Assembly (NCBI GenBank): GCA_041397385.1
Contig: JAWKWW010000003.1
Span: forward strand, 1 to 64,000
From: Albidovulum sp041397385
Lineage (GTDB): Bacteria > Pseudomonadota > Alphaproteobacteria > Rhodobacterales > Rhodobacteraceae
Direction: 5' to 3'
Length of the DNA stretch: 64,000 bases
Of the stretch, positions 44,621 to 54,623 are shown one piece after another (position 1 is the stretch's first letter; the number at the start of each line of letters is the position of its first letter). The notes beneath the pieces are model-generated. The model made no database searches. It saw nothing but the letters and a program-made list of their open reading frames with translations, and was not told the DNA's origin. The position numbers and the translations under genes are program-made.

Positions 44621-45484
44621 ATGCGATTTGTGACAGCGGAAAGCGCCGGCGAGGCGGCGCGGGCGCTGGCGGGTGAACCGGGCGTGGCCCGGGTGCTGGC
44701 CGGCGGCACTGACCTTCTGGTGCAGATGAAGGCGGGGATGATCGAGCCGGATCTGGTCGTCGATATCAAGAAGATCCCGGGGATTCGCGCGATTGCCAGG
44801 GATGGTCGCGCCTATCGTGTCGGCGCGGCGGTTGCCGGGGCCGAACTGGGCGAAGACGCGGAGTTCTGCGCTGCGTGGCCGGGTATCGCCGAAGGCTTTC
44901 AGCTGATCGGCTCGACCCAGGTTCAGGGGCGCGCGACAATGGCCGGCAACCTGTGCAACGCCTCGCCGGCCGGCGATGCCGTGCCCGCACTGGTCGCGGC
45001 CGGTGCGGTGGCCCATGTCGAGGGGCCAGACGGCGCGCGCGATCTGGCCGTGGCGGATATCCCGGCGGGGCCGGGCAAGACCCATCTGAAGAAGGGCGAG
45101 ATCATCACCGCCTTTTCGCTGCCCCCGCGGCCGGCACGTTCGGCCGATGCCTACCTGCGCTTCATTCCGCGGACGGAAATGGACATTGCCGTGGCCTCGG
45201 CCGCGGTCAACCTGACGCTGGACGGGGCCGGTACGGTCACCGAGGCGCGCGTTGCGCTGGGGGCGGTCGCACCGACCGTCCTTCTGGTCGAGGCGGCGGG
45301 CCGGGCGATCGTTGGCAGCAATCTTGACGACGCCGCGCTTGCCGCGCTTGCCAGCGCCTGCGAAGCCGCGGCCAAACCCATCGACGACAAGCGCGGCACC
45401 GCCGCCTTCCGCATTCAGACCGTGGGCGTTCTGGCGCGCCGCGCGGCCCGCATCGCCTATGACCGTGCCGGAGGTTCGAAATGA
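44621..45484 (+). CDS. FAD subunit of a xanthine-dehydrogenase-family molybdenum enzyme
   Basis: 287 residues, CoxM-like. It has ARVLAGGTDLLVQMKAG (FAD pyrophosphate loop), IGSTQVQGRATMAGNLCNAS (second FAD loop) and a C-terminal CODH-C-like domain. It is the first gene of an M-S-L operon, and its TGA overlaps the ATG of the 2Fe-2S subunit (ATGA at 45481). It passes electrons from the FeS subunit to an unknown acceptor. Confidence 0.9.
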   Translation: MRFVTAESAGEAARALAGEPGVARVLAGGTDLLVQMKAGMIEPDLVVDIKKIPGIRAIARDGRAYRVGAAVAGAELGEDAEFCAAWPGIAEGFQLIGSTQVQGRATMAGNLCNASPAGDAVPALVAAGAVAHVEGPDGARDLAVADIPAGPGKTHLKKGEIITAFSLPPRPARSADAYLRFIPRTEMDIAVASAAVNLTLDGAGTVTEARVALGAVAPTVLLVEAAGRAIVGSNLDDAALAALASACEAAAKPIDDKRGTAAFRIQTVGVLARRAARIAYDRAGGSK

Positions 45485-45952
45485 AATCCCTAGCAGTTTC
45501 CACGACGATCAACGGCGATCCGGTCGAGTTTCTCTGCGCGCCGGACGAACCGCTACTGGATGTGCTGCGCAACCGGCTGGGCCTGACCGGCGCCAAGGAA
45601 GGCTGCGGCACCGGCGATTGCGGCGCCTGTTCGGTGATGCTGAACGGCCGGCTGGTCTGTTCGTGCCTGGTGCTCGGCGCCGAAGCCGAGGGCGCCGAAA
45701 TCGCCACCATCGAAGGCATGGCCGACGGCGATGCGCTGCATCCCTTGCAGACCGCCTTCATCGAACATGCCGCGTTGCAATGCGGCATCTGCACGCCGGG
45801 TATCCTGGTGGCGGCCCGCGCACGGACAAGAACCTGATCCGACGGACGAGGAATTGCGCTACTGGCTGGCCGGTAACCTCTGTCGCTGCACGGGATATGA
45901 CAAGATCATCGCCGCCGTGCAGGCGGCCGCGGCCGAGATGAGGGGGGCGTAA
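45481..45952 (+). CDS. 2Fe-2S subunit of the molybdenum hydroxylase (one frameshift)
   Basis: About 157 residues, broken once near 45823. The plant-type 2Fe-2S site is EGCGTGDCGACSVMLNG, followed by LQCGICTPG and GNLCRCTGYDKI for the second cluster. The order and spacing are those of CoxS/XdhA-type small subunits. The stop TAA lies one base before the large-subunit ATG. Confidence 0.9.
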
Positions 45953-45953
45953 C

Positions 45954-48187
45954 ATGGCCTTGGATCAGGCAAAGCGTCAGTTCAAATACGTGGGCACCCG
46001 GCCGAACCGGCCCGACGGTGTCGACAAGGTCACCGGCCGCGCCCAATACGGTGCCGACGTGACTGCGCCCGGCATGCTGGTCGCGCGCATCCTTCGCAGC
46101 CCGCATGCCGCATGCCGGATCGTCGCCATCGACACCTCGGCGGCAGAGGCGATTGCCGGGGTCAAGGCGTGGTGACCGGCGCGGATTTCGCCGTCTCGAT
46201 GACGAGTTTCTGCAGGACGTGGGCGAAAACTGCATGGCGCGCGACGTGGCGCTATGATGGCCATGCCGTCGCGGTCGCCGCGACCAGCGCCGACGCGGCC
46301 CGCGCCGCGCTAAAGGCGATCCGCGTGACTTACGAGGTTTTGCCCCATGTCACCGATACCGATGCCGCGATGGCGCCCGGCGCGCCCGTGATCAGGGCCG
46401 GCGCGGCGCTGGAAAACGTTCCCGCCGGGATGAGCGAGAACGTCAGCCATCACTGCGAGTTCGGCCATGGCGATACGGCGGCGGGTTTTGCCCGCGCCGA
46501 TCACGTGATCGAACGCAGCTTCAGGACGGCGGCGACGCACCAGGGCTATATCGAACCGCATGCCTGTCTCGCCTCGGTCACCGCCGACGGCAAGGCGGAT
46601 CTGTGGTGCTGCACGCAGGGCCAGTTCTTCGTCCGCACGCTTTGCGCCGCGATCATCGGCATGGAGGCCAGCCAGCTGCGCGTCACCGCCTCGGAGATTG
46701 GTGGCGGGTTCGGCGGCAAGACCACCGTTTTCATCGAACCGGTGGCGCTGATGCTGTCGCGCAAGGCCGGCCGGCCGGTCAAGCTGGTGATGACCCGTGA
46801 CGAGGTGTTCCGTGCCACCGGGCCGACGGTATCCTCGTCGATGGATATCAAGATCGGCATGACGAAGGACGGCCGGATCACCGCCGCCGAGGCGCAGTTG
46901 CGCTATTCCGGCGGTGCCTTTGCCAATGCGACGGTCGATATGGGCGCGCAGGCGGCCTTTGCCGCCTACGATCTGGACGCGGTGCGCACCTATGGCTGGA
47001 ACGTGCTGACCAACCGCCCGAAAGAGGCCGCCTATCGCGCGCCGGGCGCGCCGCAGGCGATCTATGCGGTCGAAAGCGTGGTCGATGAGCTGTGCCAGCA
47101 CTTCGGGCTCGACCCGATTGCGGTGCGGCTGAAGAACGCCGCGCGCAAGGGCACCAAATCCTCCTACGGGCCGACCTTCCCCGATATCGGGCTGGAGGCG
47201 ACGCTGGAAGCGGCGCGCGCGCATCCGCATTACACCGCGCCGCTTGGCCCCAATCAAGGGCGCGGGATCAGTTGCGGTTTCTGGTTCAACTTCGGCGGCA
47301 ACACCTGCGTCAGCCTGAACGTCAACACCGACGGCACGGTGGGCGTGACCGAGGGCAACCCCGATATCGGCGGTTCCCGCGCCTCGATCAGCCTCATGGC
47401 GGCGGAAGAGCTTGGCATCCCCTATGAACGCATCCGCACCATCGTCGCGGATACCTCGTCGCTGGGATACAACGACGTGACCGACGGCAGCCGCGTGACC
47501 TTTGCCGTCGGGCTGGCCACGATCAAGGCCGCGCGCGAGGCGATCCGCGTGATGTGTTCGCGCGCCGCGAAGATCTGGGGGATCGACGCCGAAGCCGTGG
47601 AATGGAAGGATGGCGCGGCTGTGCCGGCGGGCCCCAACGCGGGCAAGTTCCCGCCCATGAGCCTGGCCGAGATCGCCGCCGTTTCGGCCGAAACCGGCGG
47701 CCCCATTGCCGGGCATCACGAGGTGAACGTGGACGGTGCCGGCGTCAGCTTCGGCGTGCATATATGCGATGTCGAGGTCGATCCCGAAACCGGGGCGACC
47801 AAGGTGCTGCGCTACACGGTCTTTCAGGATGCCGGCAAGGCGGTACACCCCTCTTATGTCGAGGGGCAGATGCAGGGTGGCGCGGTGCAGGGCATCGGCT
47901 GGGCGCTGAACGAGGAATACATCTATGGCGCCGATGGGCGGCTGCAGAACCCGACCTTCCTCGATTACCGCGTGCCGGTCGCCTCGGACCTGCCGAACAT
48001 CGAAACGGTGATCCTCGAAATTCCCAACCCCGGTCACCCCTACGGTGTTCGCGGGGTTGGCGAAACCTCGATCGTGCCGCCGCTCGCGGCCATCGCCAAT
48101 GCGGTGTCACGCGGTTTCGGCGTGCGGCTGACCGAACTGCCGATGTCGCCGCCGCGGGTGCTGAAGGCGCTGCAAGACCGTGGCTGA
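45954..48187 (+). CDS. Molybdopterin-binding large subunit, xanthine-dehydrogenase family (frameshifted near its start)
   Basis: About 745 residues after bridging breaks near 46168, 46195 and 46252. The start GTRPNRPDGVDKVTGRAQYG and the later GGGFGGKTTVF (Q/GGGFGGK molybdopterin loop), EAAYRAPGAPQAIYAVES and the C-terminal GVRGVGETSIVPPLAAIANAV (catalytic Glu region) fit the XDH/aldehyde-oxidase fold. The AYRAPGAPQ loop lacks the AYRCSFR of true form I CO dehydrogenase, so CO oxidation is unlikely. The substrate is probably an aldehyde, purine or N-heterocycle. Confidence 0.88.
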
Positions 48188-48193
48188 CTGGGC

Positions 48194-48439
48194 ATGGTCC
48201 GCGTCAGGCTCTGGGAGTCGCTGCGCCATGCCACCGAAGGCCGTGACGAGGTCGAGGTGGATGCGGCGACCGTCAAGCAGATGCTCGACGCGCTGGGCGA
48301 GGCCTATCCCGGCCTCGTCCCGCAGATCCGGCGCGGCGTGTCGGTGTCCATCGACGGGGTGATCTACCGCGAGGCGTGGTTTCAGCCGATCCCGCCGGAT
48401 GCCGAAGTGGTGCTGATGCCCTACATGACCGGCGGCTAG
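48194..48439 (+). CDS. MoaD/ThiS-like ubiquitin-fold protein
   Basis: 81 residues ending in the Gly-Gly needed for adenylation and sulfur transfer (MPYMTGG). The frame VRVRLWESLRHATEG followed by ATVKQMLDALGEAYPGL is the MoaD-like beta-grasp pattern. It is 6 bases after the large subunit and probably supports molybdopterin synthesis or sulfuration for this enzyme, or works in another sulfur-transfer step. Its TAG overlaps the stop of the convergent peptidase gene. Confidence 0.82.
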   Translation: MVRVRLWESLRHATEGRDEVEVDAATVKQMLDALGEAYPGLVPQIRRGVSVSIDGVIYREAWFQPIPPDAEVVLMPYMTGG

Positions 48440-49817
48440 GCCTGGCTGCCGGCCAGTTCGGCGAGGATGCGCGCCCAGCTGCGAATACCGCGGTGGAAGC
48501 TTTCACATCGTATTTCTCGTTCGGGCTGTGGATCGCGTCATCGTCGTTGGCAAAGCCAATCAGCATGGCATCCATGCCCAGAACGGTCTTGAAGAAACCG
48601 GCAATCGGGATCGACCCGCCCATGCCGACAAAGACCGCCTCGCGCTGCCATTCGTCCGACAGCGCCTTGCGCGCGGCCGCAAATTCGGGCCGCGCGGTGT
48701 TCATCACGGCGGCGGGCGAACCTTCCAGATCCTGGTCCCAGGTGACGCGGCTGTCGGGTGCCAGCCGGGCCTCGACATGGGCGCGGATTTTCCCGCGCAG
48801 CACGTCGGGGTCCATGTCGCCGACCAGCCGGCAGGTGATCTTGCAATGCGCCTCGGAGGGGATCACGGTTTTCGACCCCGCGCCCTGATAACCGCCCCAC
48901 ATGCCGTTGATTTCCAGCGTCGGGCGTGCCCATTGCTGGGCCAGCGTCGAATAGCCCCTTTCGCCGTGCGGCACGGTATAGCCCACCGAATTTAGGTAAT
49001 CCGCTTCGTCAGATCCGCAGCTTTCCCACTGCGCCATCAGTTCGGCCGGCACCTCGTGCACGCCATCATAGAAACCCTCGACGGCGACGCGGCCGGTTTC
49101 CGGGTCGTGGAACGACGCGACGATGCGGGCCACTTCGCGCAACAGGTTCAGCCCCGGCCCGCCGTAATGGCCCGAATGCAGGTCGATGCGCGGCCCGTGC
49201 AGGGTGAATTCATCCTTGAGCATGCCGCGAAGCTGCGGAAGCGATGGAAGGCACGCCGGGCGAGACCATCGAGGTGTCGCAGATCAGCGCCAGATCGGCG
49301 CGCAGTTCATCGGCATTGTCCTGCATGAAGGGGATGAGCGAGGGCGAGCCGCTTTCCTCCTCGCCCTCGCAGAAGAAGGTGATGCGGAAGGGCAGGGTGC
49401 CATGCACCGCCTTCCAGGCCCGGCAGGCCTCGACAAAGGTCATCAGTTGGCCCTTGTCGTCCGACGAGCCGCGGCCGCGGATGACCTTGCCCTTCGGCGT
49501 ATCCTCGACCTGGGCTCGAAGGGCGGCGTCGTCCAGAGGTTCAGCGGATCGACCGGCTGAACGTCGTAATGGCCGTAAAACAGGATGTGGCGTTCGCCCT
49601 CGCCGCCATGGCCGACAACCATCGGGTGGCCGGGGTTGCCCGTTTCTCGGCATCGAGCCCAGGTCGCGCAGCGCCGGCCAGCCAGTCTGCGGCGCGGTCG
49701 ACATCGGCCTTGTAGGCCGGATCGGTCGAGATCGACGGGATGCGCAGGAACGCCATCAGCCGCTCCATCGCCTCTGGCAATGTGGCGTCGATACGGTCGA
49801 ACGGCGTCTACGGTCAT
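48436..49817 (-). CDS. M20-family dipeptidase (frameshifted as sequenced)
   Basis: About 460 residues from ATG 49817 (GGGAG upstream), with breaks near 49800, 49655, 49545, 49230 and 48500. The di-zinc site is visible: HILFYGHYDVQPVDPLNLW (H-x-D), IRGRGSSDDKGQLM (bridging Asp) and FFCEGEEESGSP (catalytic Glu-Glu). The dimerisation domain and the C-terminal FVGMGGSIPIAGF with the ligand His in DDAIHSPNEKYDV follow. M20 dipeptidases of the ArgE/DapE/CPG2 group cleave small peptides. The end overlaps the stop of the MoaD-like gene on the other strand. Confidence 0.88.
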
Positions 49818-49940
49818 GGCAAGCTCCCTTTCGGTGTTGCCGGCGACCCTATCAGCGACGGCGGCGCTGTCCAGACGCGAGAGGGCAGAACGGGGCAGAT
49901 GACCCCGGTGGGGCAATTTGTAGCCTTCAAAAATCGGCAT

Positions 49941-49954
49941 TTGACCTTTATCAA
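49941..49954. promoter_or_regulatory. FNR/FnrL-type box upstream of hemA
   Basis: TTGACCTTTATCAA fits the FNR consensus TTGAT-N4-ATCAA with a single change. It lies 62 bases before the hemA start. In Rhodobacter, FnrL is known to raise hemA expression when oxygen falls, so this is probably the same control. Confidence 0.75.
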
Positions 49955-50015
49955 GGCCTGACCCGCGCGAAACGGACATGACTGCCGCAGCGATAAGGCA
50001 GGGGAGACGACCCGA

Positions 50016-51239
50016 ATGAACCATGATGGAGCGCTCGACACGGCGTTGAACCGGCTGCACGAGGAAGGGCGCTATCGCACCTTCATCGATATCGAGCGGC
50101 GCAAGGGGCATTTCCCGAAGGCGATGTGGAACCGGCCGGACGGTACCCAGAAGGAAATCACCGTCTGGTGCGGAAACGACTATCTCGGCATGGGGCAGAA
50201 CCCGGCCGTGCTGGCCGCGATGCACGAAGCGCTTGATGCCACCGGCGCCGGTTCGGGCGGTACGCGCAACATCTCGGGCACCACGGTCTATCACAAGCGG
50301 CTGGAGGCCGAGATCGCCGATCTGCACCGCAAGGAAGCGGCGCTGGTCTTCACCTCGGCCTATATCGCCAATGACGCGACGCTTTCGACGCTGCCGCGGC
50401 TGTTTCCCGGGATGATCATCTATTCCGACGCGCTGAACCACGCCTCGATGATCGAGGGTGTGCGTCGCAACGGCGGGGCCAAGCGCATCTTCCGTCACAA
50501 CGACATTGCTCATCTGCGCGAACTTCTGGCCGCCGACGACCCCGCGGCGCCCAAGCTGATCGCCTTCGAATCGATCTATTCGATGGATGGCGATTTCGGC
50601 CCGATTGCAGCGATTTGCGATCTGGCCGAGGAATTCGGCGCGCTGACCTATATCGACGAGGTGCATGCCGTGGGCATGTACGGTCCGCGCGGCGGCGGGG
50701 TGAGCGAACGCGACGGGCTGGCGCGCCGCATCGACATCATCAACGGCACGCTGGCCAAGGCCTATGGGGTGATGGGCGGCTATATCGCGGCATCGGCCAA
50801 GATGGTCGATGCGATCCGGTCCTATGCGCCGGGTTTCATCTTTACCACCTCGTTGCCGCCGGCAGTGGCGGCCGGCGCGGCGGCATCGGTTCGCCACCTG
50901 AAGACCGATCAGGCCCTGCGCGAACGCCAGCAGACCAACGCGCGCATCCTGAAGATGCGGCTGAAGGGCCTTGGCCTGCCGATCATCGACCATGGCAGCC
51001 ATATCGTGCCGGTCCATGTCGGCGACCCGGTGCATTGCAAGGCGCTGAGCGACATGCTGCTGGAGGATTTCGGCATTTACGTCCAGCCGATCAACTTCCC
51101 GACCGTGCCTCGCGGAACCGAACGGCTGCGCTTTACACCGTCTCCCGTGCACGATGCGGGTGAAATCGACCGGCTTGTTTCCGCGATGGATGCACTCTGG
51201 TCGCGCTGTGCGCTGAATCGTGCCCACGCCAGCGCCTGA
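50016..51239 (+). CDS. hemA: 5-aminolevulinate synthase
   Basis: 407 residues, the ALAS length of Alphaproteobacteria. WCGNDYLGMGQNPAVLAAM, GAGSGGTRNISGTTVYHKRL, FESIYSMDGDFGPI, IDEVHAVGMYGPRGGG and the PLP lysine in NGTLAKAYGVMGGYIA are all present. It condenses glycine with succinyl-CoA, the first step of haem, bacteriochlorophyll and B12 synthesis; the last also matters for the B12-dependent NrdJ in this window. An FNR-type box lies upstream. Confidence 0.97.
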   Translation: MNHDGALDTALNRLHEEGRYRTFIDIERRKGHFPKAMWNRPDGTQKEITVWCGNDYLGMGQNPAVLAAMHEALDATGAGSGGTRNISGTTVYHKRLEAEIADLHRKEAALVFTSAYIANDATLSTLPRLFPGMIIYSDALNHASMIEGVRRNGGAKRIFRHNDIAHLRELLAADDPAAPKLIAFESIYSMDGDFGPIAAICDLAEEFGALTYIDEVHAVGMYGPRGGGVSERDGLARRIDIINGTLAKAYGVMGGYIAASAKMVDAIRSYAPGFIFTTSLPPAVAAGAAASVRHLKTDQALRERQQTNARILKMRLKGLGLPIIDHGSHIVPVHVGDPVHCKALSDMLLEDFGIYVQPINFPTVPRGTERLRFTPSPVHDAGEIDRLVSAMDALWSRCALNRAHASA

Positions 51240-51365
51240 ACAATCGCGGCGTGCAATAGACCTTGCCATATGCTAGGCTTTTCGAAATAGGCGTAGTGGA
51301 CCGACTCGGGTGGGGATTCGGGTCGGCGTGAGCCACGCCACAGCGGGACAGGCAAGGGGCAACGG

Positions 51366-52550
51366 ATGATCGGGCGGAAGGGAACACCTTCGGCGACTGA
51401 AGCGGAAAAGCCAAAGGGCTTTGACGATTTCGAGTTGCGCCTGGGCGATCTGATGCGCGGCGAACGCGCGACCCTTGGCAAATCCCTTCTGGATGTTCAG
51501 CGCGAACTGAAGCTCAAGGCGACCTATATCGCCGCGATCGAAAATTGCGATGTCTCGGCCTTCGAAACCCCGGGCTTCATCGCCGGCTATGTGCGCAGCT
51601 ATGCGCGCTATCTCGGCATGGATCCGGAATGGGCCTATGCCAAGTTCTGCCATGAGGCGAATTTCACCGTCGCACACGGCATGTCGGCGGCGGCCTCGTC
51701 GCCGCGGGTGGCCGAACGCCGCGCCAAGCGGCGCAACACCGAACCGCTGGGCGATCCCAATGCGATGTTCGTTCCGCGGGGCGAGGCGCTTTTCGCAACC
51801 ATCGAACCGCGCGCCGTGGGCTCGTTGCTGGTTCTGGTCGCGCTGATCGGCGCCATCGGTTACGGCGGCTGGTCGGTGCTGCAACAGGTGCAGCAGGTGC
51901 GTCTGACCCCGGTCGATCAGGCGCCGGGCGTGGTCGCCGAACTGGATGTCCTGCCACCCGAACCCTCGCTTCCCGCCCCGGCGGACGAAGCCGACAGCGG
52001 CCCGGTGCTGGCCGCCAATGAAGGATTCGACCGTCTTTACCGCCCGCAGGCGCTGGACGTGCCGGTCCTGACCTCGCGCGATGGCCCGATCGCGGCCATC
52101 GATCCGCGGACCAATGGCGCGCTGGCCGATGAAGCTGCTGCGGAGGAAGACGCCACCGCCTTTGCCGGGCTTGGCGCCGAGGCAGAGGCCGAAATCAAGG
52201 TCGTCGCCGATGCCGAACCCTCGGTTGAAATCGTCGCCGCCCGCCCGTCCTGGGTGCGCGTCAGCGCCGCCGATGGCACGGTGCTGTTCGAAAAGATCCT
52301 GGATGCCGGCGAACGCTATGTCGTGCCGCAAACCGAAGAACCGGCGCTGCTGCGTGCCGGCAATTCCGGTTCGGTCTATTTCGCCGTCAATGGCCAGACC
52401 TATGGCCCCGCCGCGCCCGGCGCGCAGGTGGTCAAGAATGTCGCGCTTTCGGTGGCATCGCTGACCGAAGGCTATGCCTTGGCGGACCTGGGCGGCGATC
52501 CCGACCTTGCCGCGATTGTTGCGGTGGCCGAGGCGCAGACCGCCAACTAG
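51366..52550 (+). CDS. RodZ-like membrane protein with N-terminal helix-turn-helix
   Basis: 394 residues. The cytoplasmic N-terminus has an XRE/Cro-like helix-turn-helix (GKSLLDVQRELKLKATYIAAIENCD, about 38-62) and FIAGYVRSYARYLGMD. A single membrane helix (AVGSLLVLVALIGAIGYGGW, about 157-176) follows. Then comes a long acidic A/P/E-rich stretch and a C-terminal DUF4115 domain (PSWVRVSAADGTVLFEKIL). This is the RodZ layout, a link between MreB and the cell envelope. ispG follows 68 bases later, as in many Proteobacteria. Confidence 0.85.
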   Translation: MIGRKGTPSATEAEKPKGFDDFELRLGDLMRGERATLGKSLLDVQRELKLKATYIAAIENCDVSAFETPGFIAGYVRSYARYLGMDPEWAYAKFCHEANFTVAHGMSAAASSPRVAERRAKRRNTEPLGDPNAMFVPRGEALFATIEPRAVGSLLVLVALIGAIGYGGWSVLQQVQQVRLTPVDQAPGVVAELDVLPPEPSLPAPADEADSGPVLAANEGFDRLYRPQALDVPVLTSRDGPIAAIDPRTNGALADEAAAEEDATAFAGLGAEAEAEIKVVADAEPSVEIVAARPSWVRVSAADGTVLFEKILDAGERYVVPQTEEPALLRAGNSGSVYFAVNGQTYGPAAPGAQVVKNVALSVASLTEGYALADLGGDPDLAAIVAVAEAQTAN

Positions 52551-52618
52551 CCCGTTGCCCGGCTGACCCCAAGGTCTTATCTAGGGGCCGAACGGCCCCG
52601 GTCAGAAGGCTTTGCCCC

Positions 52619-53740
52619 ATGTCGCACAATCCCATCCGCCCCTGGCGCAACATCGACCGTCGGGTATCGCGGCGGATCATGGTGGGTTCTGTGCCGGTTG
52701 GCGGCGATGCGCCGATCACCGTCCAGACGATGACCAACACGATCACTTCGGACGTGAAGGCGACGGTCGAACAGGTGCAGCGCGCCGCAGAGGCCGGCGC
52801 CGACATCGTGCGGGTCTCGACCCCCGATGAGGCTTCGACCAGCGCGCTGCGCGCAATCGTTCGCGAAAGCCCCGTGCCCCTCGTCGCCGACATCCACTTT
52901 CACTACAAACGCGCGATCGAGGCGGCAGAGGCCGGCGCGGCCTGCCTGCGCATCAACCCCGGCAATATCGGATCGGCCGAACGGGTGCGGGAGGTTGTGA
53001 AGGCTGCGAAGGATCATGGCTGCTCGATCCGTATCGGTGTGAATGCCGGGTCTCTCGAAAAGCACCTTCTGGACAAATACGGTGAACCCTGTCCTGACGC
53101 GATGGTCGAAAGCGGGCTCGACCATATCAAGCTGTTGCAGGACAACGATTTCCACGAGTTCAAGATCTCCTGCAAGGCCTCCGACGTCTTTCTCGCCGCC
53201 GCGGCCTATCAGCATCTGGCCGAGGCGACGGACGCGCCCATTCATCTTGGCATCACCGAGGCTGGCGGGCTGATGTCGGGCACGGTCAAATCGGCGGTGG
53301 GGCTAGGCAGCCTCCTCTGGGCCGGGATCGGCGACACGATCCGGGTCAGCCTTTCGGCCGATCCGGTCGAGGAGGTGAAGGTCGGCTACGAGGTCCTGAA
53401 ATCCCTCGGCCTCAGGACGCGCGGCGTGCAGATCATTTCCTGCCCGTCCTGTGCCCGGCAGGGGTTCGACGTGATCAAGACCGTCGAGGCGCTGGAAAAG
53501 CGGCTGGAGCACATCAAGACGCCGATGAGCTTGTCGATCATCGGTTGCGTGGTCAACGGCCCGGGCGAGGCCCTGATGACCGATATCGGCTTTACCGGCG
53601 GCGGCGCCGGATCGGGTATGGTCTATCTGGCCGGCAAGCAGGACCACAAACTGTCCAACGACCGCATGATCGACCATATCGTCGAACTGGTGGAGGCGCG
53701 CGCAGCCGAGATCGAGGCGGCGCAAGCGGCGGCGGAATAG
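52619..53740 (+). CDS. ispG: 4-hydroxy-3-methylbut-2-enyl diphosphate synthase
   Basis: 373 residues. It has PITVQTMTNTITSDVKATVEQV at the start of the TIM barrel, PLVADIHFHYKRAIEAAEAG, LRINPGNIG, and the 4Fe-4S ligands in SCPSCARQGFDV with SIIGCVVNGPGEA. It makes HMBPP in the MEP isoprenoid pathway. The gene is intact. The DsbA-like gene converges on it 12 bases away. Confidence 0.96.
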   Translation: MSHNPIRPWRNIDRRVSRRIMVGSVPVGGDAPITVQTMTNTITSDVKATVEQVQRAAEAGADIVRVSTPDEASTSALRAIVRESPVPLVADIHFHYKRAIEAAEAGAACLRINPGNIGSAERVREVVKAAKDHGCSIRIGVNAGSLEKHLLDKYGEPCPDAMVESGLDHIKLLQDNDFHEFKISCKASDVFLAAAAYQHLAEATDAPIHLGITEAGGLMSGTVKSAVGLGSLLWAGIGDTIRVSLSADPVEEVKVGYEVLKSLGLRTRGVQIISCPSCARQGFDVIKTVEALEKRLEHIKTPMSLSIIGCVVNGPGEALMTDIGFTGGGAGSGMVYLAGKQDHKLSNDRMIDHIVELVEARAAEIEAAQAAAE

Positions 53741-53752
53741 AGCGGCGCGCGG

Positions 53753-54502
53753 TTACCCGCGTTCTTCCGCCACGATTTCGCGCATGCCGGCCAGCGGCAC
53801 GTATCCACGCACCATCTGCCCGCCCAGAACAAAGGTCGGGGTGCCGGAAATCTGCATCCGCCCGGCCAGTTCGTGATTGGCGGCGATCACGGCGGAAACC
53901 TCGGGGCTTTCCATCCGTGCCAGAATGTCCTGCGCGTCAAGGCCCAGGTCGCCGGCTAGCCGGGTAAGGCTGGTGGCGTTGACGTCGCCTTTCAGTGTGA
54001 TGAGCGCGTCATGGGCTTTCTTGTAAACCTCGTCGCCGGCGGCCTGACGCACGGCCAGCGCGAAGCGCGCAGAGTGAACGGACTGTTCGCCGAGAATGGG
54101 GAATTCCTTGACGATGAAGCGGATATTGCCGTCGCTCTTGATCAATTCGGCCACTTCATCATGTGCCTTGCGGCAATACCCGCAACGGTAATCGACGAAT
54201 TCAACAAGCGTGATGTCGCCATCGGGATTGCCGCCAACCCAGGATGTTCCGTCATCGAAGATCGCATCGGCATTGTCGGCCACCAGCGCGGCATCGCCCT
54301 TGGCCTGTTCGGCGGCCTGGCGCTGTTCCAGCGTGTTGAAGGCCTCGACCAGAACTTCTGGATTTTCAATAAGATAGGCGCGAACCTCGGCGCGAAACGC
54401 CTCGCGCTCGGCATCGGACATGGTGGTCAGGTCGGTGGCGCCGGCAGCGCCGGCCAGCATAACGGCCGTCAGACAACCGGTGAACAGGGCAGGGCGGGTC
54501 AT
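53753..54502 (-). CDS. DsbA-family thiol-disulfide protein (Com1-like)
   Basis: 249 residues with a signal peptide (MTRPALFTGCLTAVMLAGAAG). An N-terminal helical extension (EVRAYLIENPEVLVEAFNTL) precedes the thioredoxin domain with FVDYRCGYCRKAHDEV (CxxC as CGYC) and the cis-Pro loop SGTPTFVLGG. This is the DsbA/Com1-like layout; it probably oxidises or isomerises disulfides in the periplasm. Confidence 0.9.
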   Translation of the reverse strand: MTRPALFTGCLTAVMLAGAAGATDLTTMSDAEREAFRAEVRAYLIENPEVLVEAFNTLEQRQAAEQAKGDAALVADNADAIFDDGTSWVGGNPDGDITLVEFVDYRCGYCRKAHDEVAELIKSDGNIRFIVKEFPILGEQSVHSARFALAVRQAAGDEVYKKAHDALITLKGDVNATSLTRLAGDLGLDAQDILARMESPEVSAVIAANHELAGRMQISGTPTFVLGGQMVRGYVPLAGMREIVAEERG

Positions 54503-54623
54503 GGCGGGTCTCCTTCGGCCGGCGGTACGGTGCTTAGCGCCTCATAACCCAGTCCGCGGGCGATGGCCATTGACCTTCGCCACGCGGGCTGAGAGAACGC
54601 CGCGACACTTTAGGGAGGCCGGG

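Noticed and set aside
44621..48187. Operon as aerobic CO dehydrogenase (coxMSL)
   Set aside because: The large subunit has AYRAPGAPQ at the active-site loop, not AYRCSFR, and no coxDEF genes are adjacent.
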